A DNA stretch of 17,540 bases, from assembly GCA_937877685.1 (NCBI GenBank), contig CALFGU010000056.1, forward strand, positions 1-17,540, given 5' to 3'. Below, one piece after another: positions 15,082-17,540 of the stretch. A model generated the notes under the pieces. The model did not search any database and was not told the DNA's origin. It saw nothing but the letters and a program-made list of their open reading frames with translations. The stretch's first letter is position 1, and each line of letters begins with the position of its first letter. Source of the DNA: an uncultured Prevotella sp. (GTDB taxonomy: Bacteria > Bacteroidota > Bacteroidia > Bacteroidales > Bacteroidaceae). Both the position numbers and the translations under genes were made by a program.

Positions 15082-16860
15082 TTATTCAGCTTCGGGGCGC
15101 TGGATGTAAGCAATAACGTCGCCCTTCTGAACGTGAGCACCTTGGTCGGCATTGATTTCCACAATCTTGCCACCCATTGCTGCGGGAAGTTCGTGAATCT
15201 GACCGTAGTTGTTTTCAATGTAGCAGAAGAATTCACCTTCCTTATATTCCTTGCCGATGTAAGGAGCGATAGCCTTTACGCATTCGCCGTCACCGCCAAT
15301 CTGCCAGAGCACAGTGCCTGCTTCGGGCGCCACGATGGCATCTGCCTTAGCGTGCTTGAATGCTGCTGCTTCTTCGGGGGTCATGTTTCCTGCGTTAGCC
15401 TTATCCTTTGCAGCCTGGAGGTCAGCAAGGAAGCGCTTCTTGGCCGCACCGCTCATGTAGTCGCGATACTGTGTTTCGTGCATCGCAAATTCAAAGAGTT
15501 CTTCTTCATCTTCGCCGAGGGGCCAGCCATTTGCTTCCATTTCATCGCGGAAGCGGTCGAGGTCGTCGGGATAGAAGGTCTGAGGATCTTCAGTTGAGAA
15601 TTCAAAGCCCTTTTCCTTAGCGAGCGCAATGATTTCTGGATCAAGTTCTCCGGGAAGTTTACCGCTCTTACCGAGAATCATGCCCCAAATAGAGTTGTCC
15701 ATCATCGAATAACGGGGTTTGCCCATGGATTCAGTGAGGAGGTTCATGAGGGCAATGTTCTTCACGTATTGTGAGAAGGGAGTTACGAGCGGGGGATAAC
15801 CCACACGAGGCCAAACGTATGCCACTTCGTCGAAGAGGCGTACGAGAAGCGCATCTTCAGAAAGCGCTTCTTCGCCCTTAGCTGTGCGGTTGTTGTTGAT
15901 AGCTGCCATAACGCCTGTCAAGTCTGCCATCATAGAACCCATCATACCACCGGGAAGACCGCAACCAAGAAGCAACGAACTCATCAACTTATTACCTGAG
16001 TTCATGAAGTAACCAAGGAAGTCGTCGATAAACTCTTGTGTCAACTTGCGCGCCTCCATGTAGGCTTCCATATTGATTTCGGGAACGTCGAATCCGGCAT
16101 TCTTCAACATGCTCTGCACAGAGATAATGTCTGGATGCACTTTACCCCAAGAGAGTGGTTCGATTGCAGTGTCGATAACGTCACAACCGTTGCGGCATAC
16201 CTCAAGGATGGTCGCCATAGAGAGGCCGGGACCTGAGTGACCGTGATACTGGATGATGACTTCGGGATGCTTGTCCTTAATCATCTTACAGAGTTGTCCG
16301 AGCATCGCGGGTTGACCGATACCCGCCATATCCTTCAAGCAGATTTCAGGCGCACCAGCTTCGATGAGTTGGTCGGCGATGTTAGAATAATACTCTGCGG
16401 TGTGGATGGGAGAGTTGGTGATACAAAGTGTTGCCTGAGGCGTCATGCCACCTTCGAGAGCATACTTGATAGAAGGGATGATGTTGCGCACATCATTCAA
16501 TCCGCAGAAAATACGCGTGATGTCAACGCCCTGAGCATGCTTAACGCGATACATCAACTTACGAACGTCGGCAGGAACTGGGAACATGCGGAGCGCGTTC
16601 AAACCACGGTCGAGCATGTGAGTCTTAATACCTACTTCGTTAAAGGGTTTTGTGAAGGCGCGAACTGCCTTGTTGGGGTTTTCACCATAAAGAAGGTTCA
16701 CCTGTTCAAAGGCGCCACCGTTAGTTTCTACACGTGAGAAGCATCCCATCTTGATGATGACGGGAGCAATGCGTTCCAACTGATCCTTACGGGGTTGGAA
16801 TTTACCGCTAGACTGAAACATGTCGCGGTAAACAAGACTGAATTGTATTTTTCTTGCCAT
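15082..16860 (-). CDS. Carboxyltransferase of the OadA / pyruvate carboxylase B / transcarboxylase 5S family, with a biotinyl domain lacking its lysine
   Basis: A 592-residue cytoplasmic protein. An HMGL-like TIM barrel is at ~5-275 and a conserved PYC_OADA region at ~295-480. A linker rich in Ala, Lys and Glu precedes a biotinyl/lipoyl-like domain (~508-588). Catalytic landmarks of the carboxyltransferase are kept: YRDMFQSS (R12, D13, Q16), CLKDMAG with K176, and the metal-binding H206-G-H208 in QYHGHSG. Such enzymes move CO2 between biotin and pyruvate/oxaloacetate. The C-terminal domain keeps the fold signature (IVAPEAGTV, GGKIVEINADQGAHVQKGDVIAYI). Where the family has EAMKM it reads ENNYG (549-553), so Y552 replaces the biotinylated lysine. 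Biotin must then come from another protein, or the domain is structural. No beta or gamma decarboxylase subunit gene lies within the window. Confidence 0.87.
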   Translation of the reverse strand: MARKIQFSLVYRDMFQSSGKFQPRKDQLERIAPVIIKMGCFSRVETNGGAFEQVNLLYGENPNKAVRAFTKPFNEVGIKTHMLDRGLNALRMFPVPADVRKLMYRVKHAQGVDITRIFCGLNDVRNIIPSIKYALEGGMTPQATLCITNSPIHTAEYYSNIADQLIEAGAPEICLKDMAGIGQPAMLGQLCKMIKDKHPEVIIQYHGHSGPGLSMATILEVCRNGCDVIDTAIEPLSWGKVHPDIISVQSMLKNAGFDVPEINMEAYMEARKLTQEFIDDFLGYFMNSGNKLMSSLLLGCGLPGGMMGSMMADLTGVMAAINNNRTAKGEEALSEDALLVRLFDEVAYVWPRVGYPPLVTPFSQYVKNIALMNLLTESMGKPRYSMMDNSIWGMILGKSGKLPGELDPEIIALAKEKGFEFSTEDPQTFYPDDLDRFRDEMEANGWPLGEDEEELFEFAMHETQYRDYMSGAAKKRFLADLQAAKDKANAGNMTPEEAAAFKHAKADAIVAPEAGTVLWQIGGDGECVKAIAPYIGKEYKEGEFFCYIENNYGQIHELPAAMGGKIVEINADQGAHVQKGDVIAYIQRPEAE

Positions 16861-16892
16861 AATTCAAAACTCGTGGGGATAGCCCACAAGTG

Positions 16893-16924
16893 CAAAAATA
16901 CGCTTTTCGGAGGATATGGGCAAA
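16893..16924 (-). promoter_or_regulatory. Bacteroidetes-type promoter of the carboxyltransferase gene
   Basis: On the minus strand TTTG (16924-16921) is followed after exactly 20 bases by TATTTTTG (16900-16893), an excellent match to the -33/-7 consensus. Transcription would start near 16886, giving a leader of about 26 bases before the ATG at 16860. Confidence 0.75.
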
Positions 16925-17003
16925 ATATGGGAAGAAAAATTGGGAAAACAGCAACTTGAAGGCACTTGAAGGTGGCTACATCCCACAGTTATCGGCGTGA
17001 GGT

Positions 17004-17088
17004 TGAATTAGGGAAAACAAAGCGTAATAGAATTGAAATTCTTTAAGACAGAATGGCCACAAAGTTACTTTTTGTTTTCCCTCATTCA
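17004..17088. repeat. Long imperfect inverted repeat (24-base arms, 37-base loop)
   Basis: The left arm 17004-17027 begins TGAATTAGGGAAAACAAA. The reverse complement of the right arm (17088-17065) begins TGAATGAGGGAAAACAAA. They match at 21 of 24 bases. On the minus strand the right arm leads into AGTAACTTTG, a perfect -7 core (17067-17060), so it could be a second, distant promoter for the carboxyltransferase gene. Confidence 0.7.
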
Positions 17089-17200
17089 GTTGTTGGGGTG
17101 ACAGGGTGGGGGATGAGTGGGAGTTGCTGTGATTTTTGGGATGGGTTTTCTGTGTTGTTGGGCAAACTTCTGTTGAAAATATCTGTAGGTTCGAGAATGG

Positions 17201-17258
17201 TTTAGACAGAAGAACATAAAATCAAAATTCTTTTCGTCCTTTTGTTCTTCTGTCTAAA
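17201..17258. repeat. Perfect 15-bp inverted repeat with long loop
   Basis: TTTAGACAGAAGAAC (17201-17215) is repeated inverted at 17244-17258. The stem can extend inward past one bulged T through an A-run/T-run. No gene ends nearby to need a terminator. The rest of the 16861-17540 gap holds no credible coding sequence. Confidence 0.8.
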
Positions 17259-17335
17259 GAACTTGCCTAAAGGGCGTTTTTTAGGGGACACGGATTGAAA
17301 GTTGTGCAAGTCAATCTATGCGTTTTTTTAGAGAA

Positions 17336-17362
17336 CACGAATTTCACGAATTCCACGAACCG
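17336..17362. repeat. Three tandem 9-bp units CACGAAtty
   Basis: CACGAATTT, CACGAATTC and CACGAACCG follow one another without gaps. Another ACACGAAT lies at 17525-17532 on the far side of element B, so element B may have inserted into or beside an older CACGAAT-type repeat. Confidence 0.8.
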
Positions 17363-17398
17363 AAGGTGTCACCAGTCTATGCTGTGCAGATAATTTTG

Positions 17399-17495
17399 GG
17401 TAATGATATAGCAGTTGACCTAATACAAGAATCATCATCATACCCCCTCGGAGGGAGTATGAAATGCAACTTTGGGCAACTACAATATCATTGCC
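17399..17495. mobile_element. MITE-like element B: short, reverse-oriented copy of the 7343-7694 element
   Basis: The left end GGTAATGATATAGCAGTTG is identical to the outer right end of element A. The right end (reverse complement GGCAATGATATTGTAGTTG) is like element A's left end. The next ~30 bases inside each end also correspond, including CATCATCATACCCCCT. The large internal repeats are absent, leaving a small ATACCCCCTC-GGA-GGGAGTAT hairpin. TAATTTT occurs on both sides, which may be a target-site duplication. The two copies have opposite orientation. Confidence 0.75.
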
Positions 17496-17540
17496 TAATT
17501 TTTTTTGCTCATCGCAGGCGAATAACACGAATGCTATGTG

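Noticed and set aside
15170..15260. Frameshift hiding the EAMKM biotin motif
   Set aside because: The minus-strand frame is continuous, with recognisable biotinyl-fold sequence both before and after ENNYG; a frameshift would destroy one side.
15133..15597. Plus-strand ORF opposite the carboxyltransferase gene
   Set aside because: Antisense shadow; the minus strand carries intact catalytic motifs throughout.
17328..17528. Minus-strand ORF of 66 codons
   Set aside because: It spans element B and the 9-bp tandem repeats, with no promoter or recognisable protein.

Overview
The window looks like a chromosomal piece of a Bacteroidales bacterium, most likely Prevotella-like. The reasons are Bacteroidetes-type promoters (a -33 TTG/TTTG about 20 bases before a -7 TAnnTTTG), weak Shine-Dalgarno signals, a BspA-type leucine-rich-repeat protein, a LolD-type ABC ATPase, and a very large secreted glycosidase ending in a short type IX secretion-like sorting tail.

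Layout, left to right. (1) 1-1443: the 3' part of an acyl-CoA synthetase gene, cut by the window edge. Its codon use changes sharply near position 470. (2) 1500-4130: a small AT-richer accessory segment. A promoter leads into a 12.5-copy tetranucleotide repeat and a 48-base near-perfect palindrome. An unrecognised 198-aa protein follows, then an LRR protein with a ~100-residue C-terminal module, then a stand-alone gene encoding the same module. (3) 4323-5030: a DUF554 membrane protein with its own terminator. (4) 5161-7329: a tight operon encoding a DedA membrane protein, a LolD-like ATPase and a CvfB-like S1-domain protein. (5) 7343-7694: a non-coding element with terminal inverted repeats, inserted between the operon's last stop codon and its bidirectional terminator. 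(6) 7844-9121, minus strand: a metal-efflux permease with a Cys-rich linker and a fused heavy-metal-binding domain; a Fur-like palindrome lies at its likely transcription start. (7) 9360-14855, minus strand: a 1831-aa secreted enzyme joining a GH20 beta-hexosaminidase to a GH33 sialidase, with lectin-like and LamG-like modules between them. (8) 15082-16860, minus strand: an oxaloacetate decarboxylase alpha / pyruvate carboxylase B-like carboxyltransferase whose biotinyl domain lacks the biotin-accepting lysine. (9) 16861-17540: no gene; it holds a promoter, two long inverted repeats, a 9-bp tandem repeat and a short second copy of the terminal-inverted-repeat element.

How the parts fit: the sialidase/hexosaminidase suggests growth on sialylated host glycans such as mucin. 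The carboxyltransferase fits a succinate/propionate-type fermentation. The DedA, LolD and CvfB genes are envelope and housekeeping functions. The most unusual material is the mobile-element-like repeat family (two copies in opposite orientation), the domain duplication in the AT-rich island, the apo-biotinyl domain, and the two-enzyme fusion.
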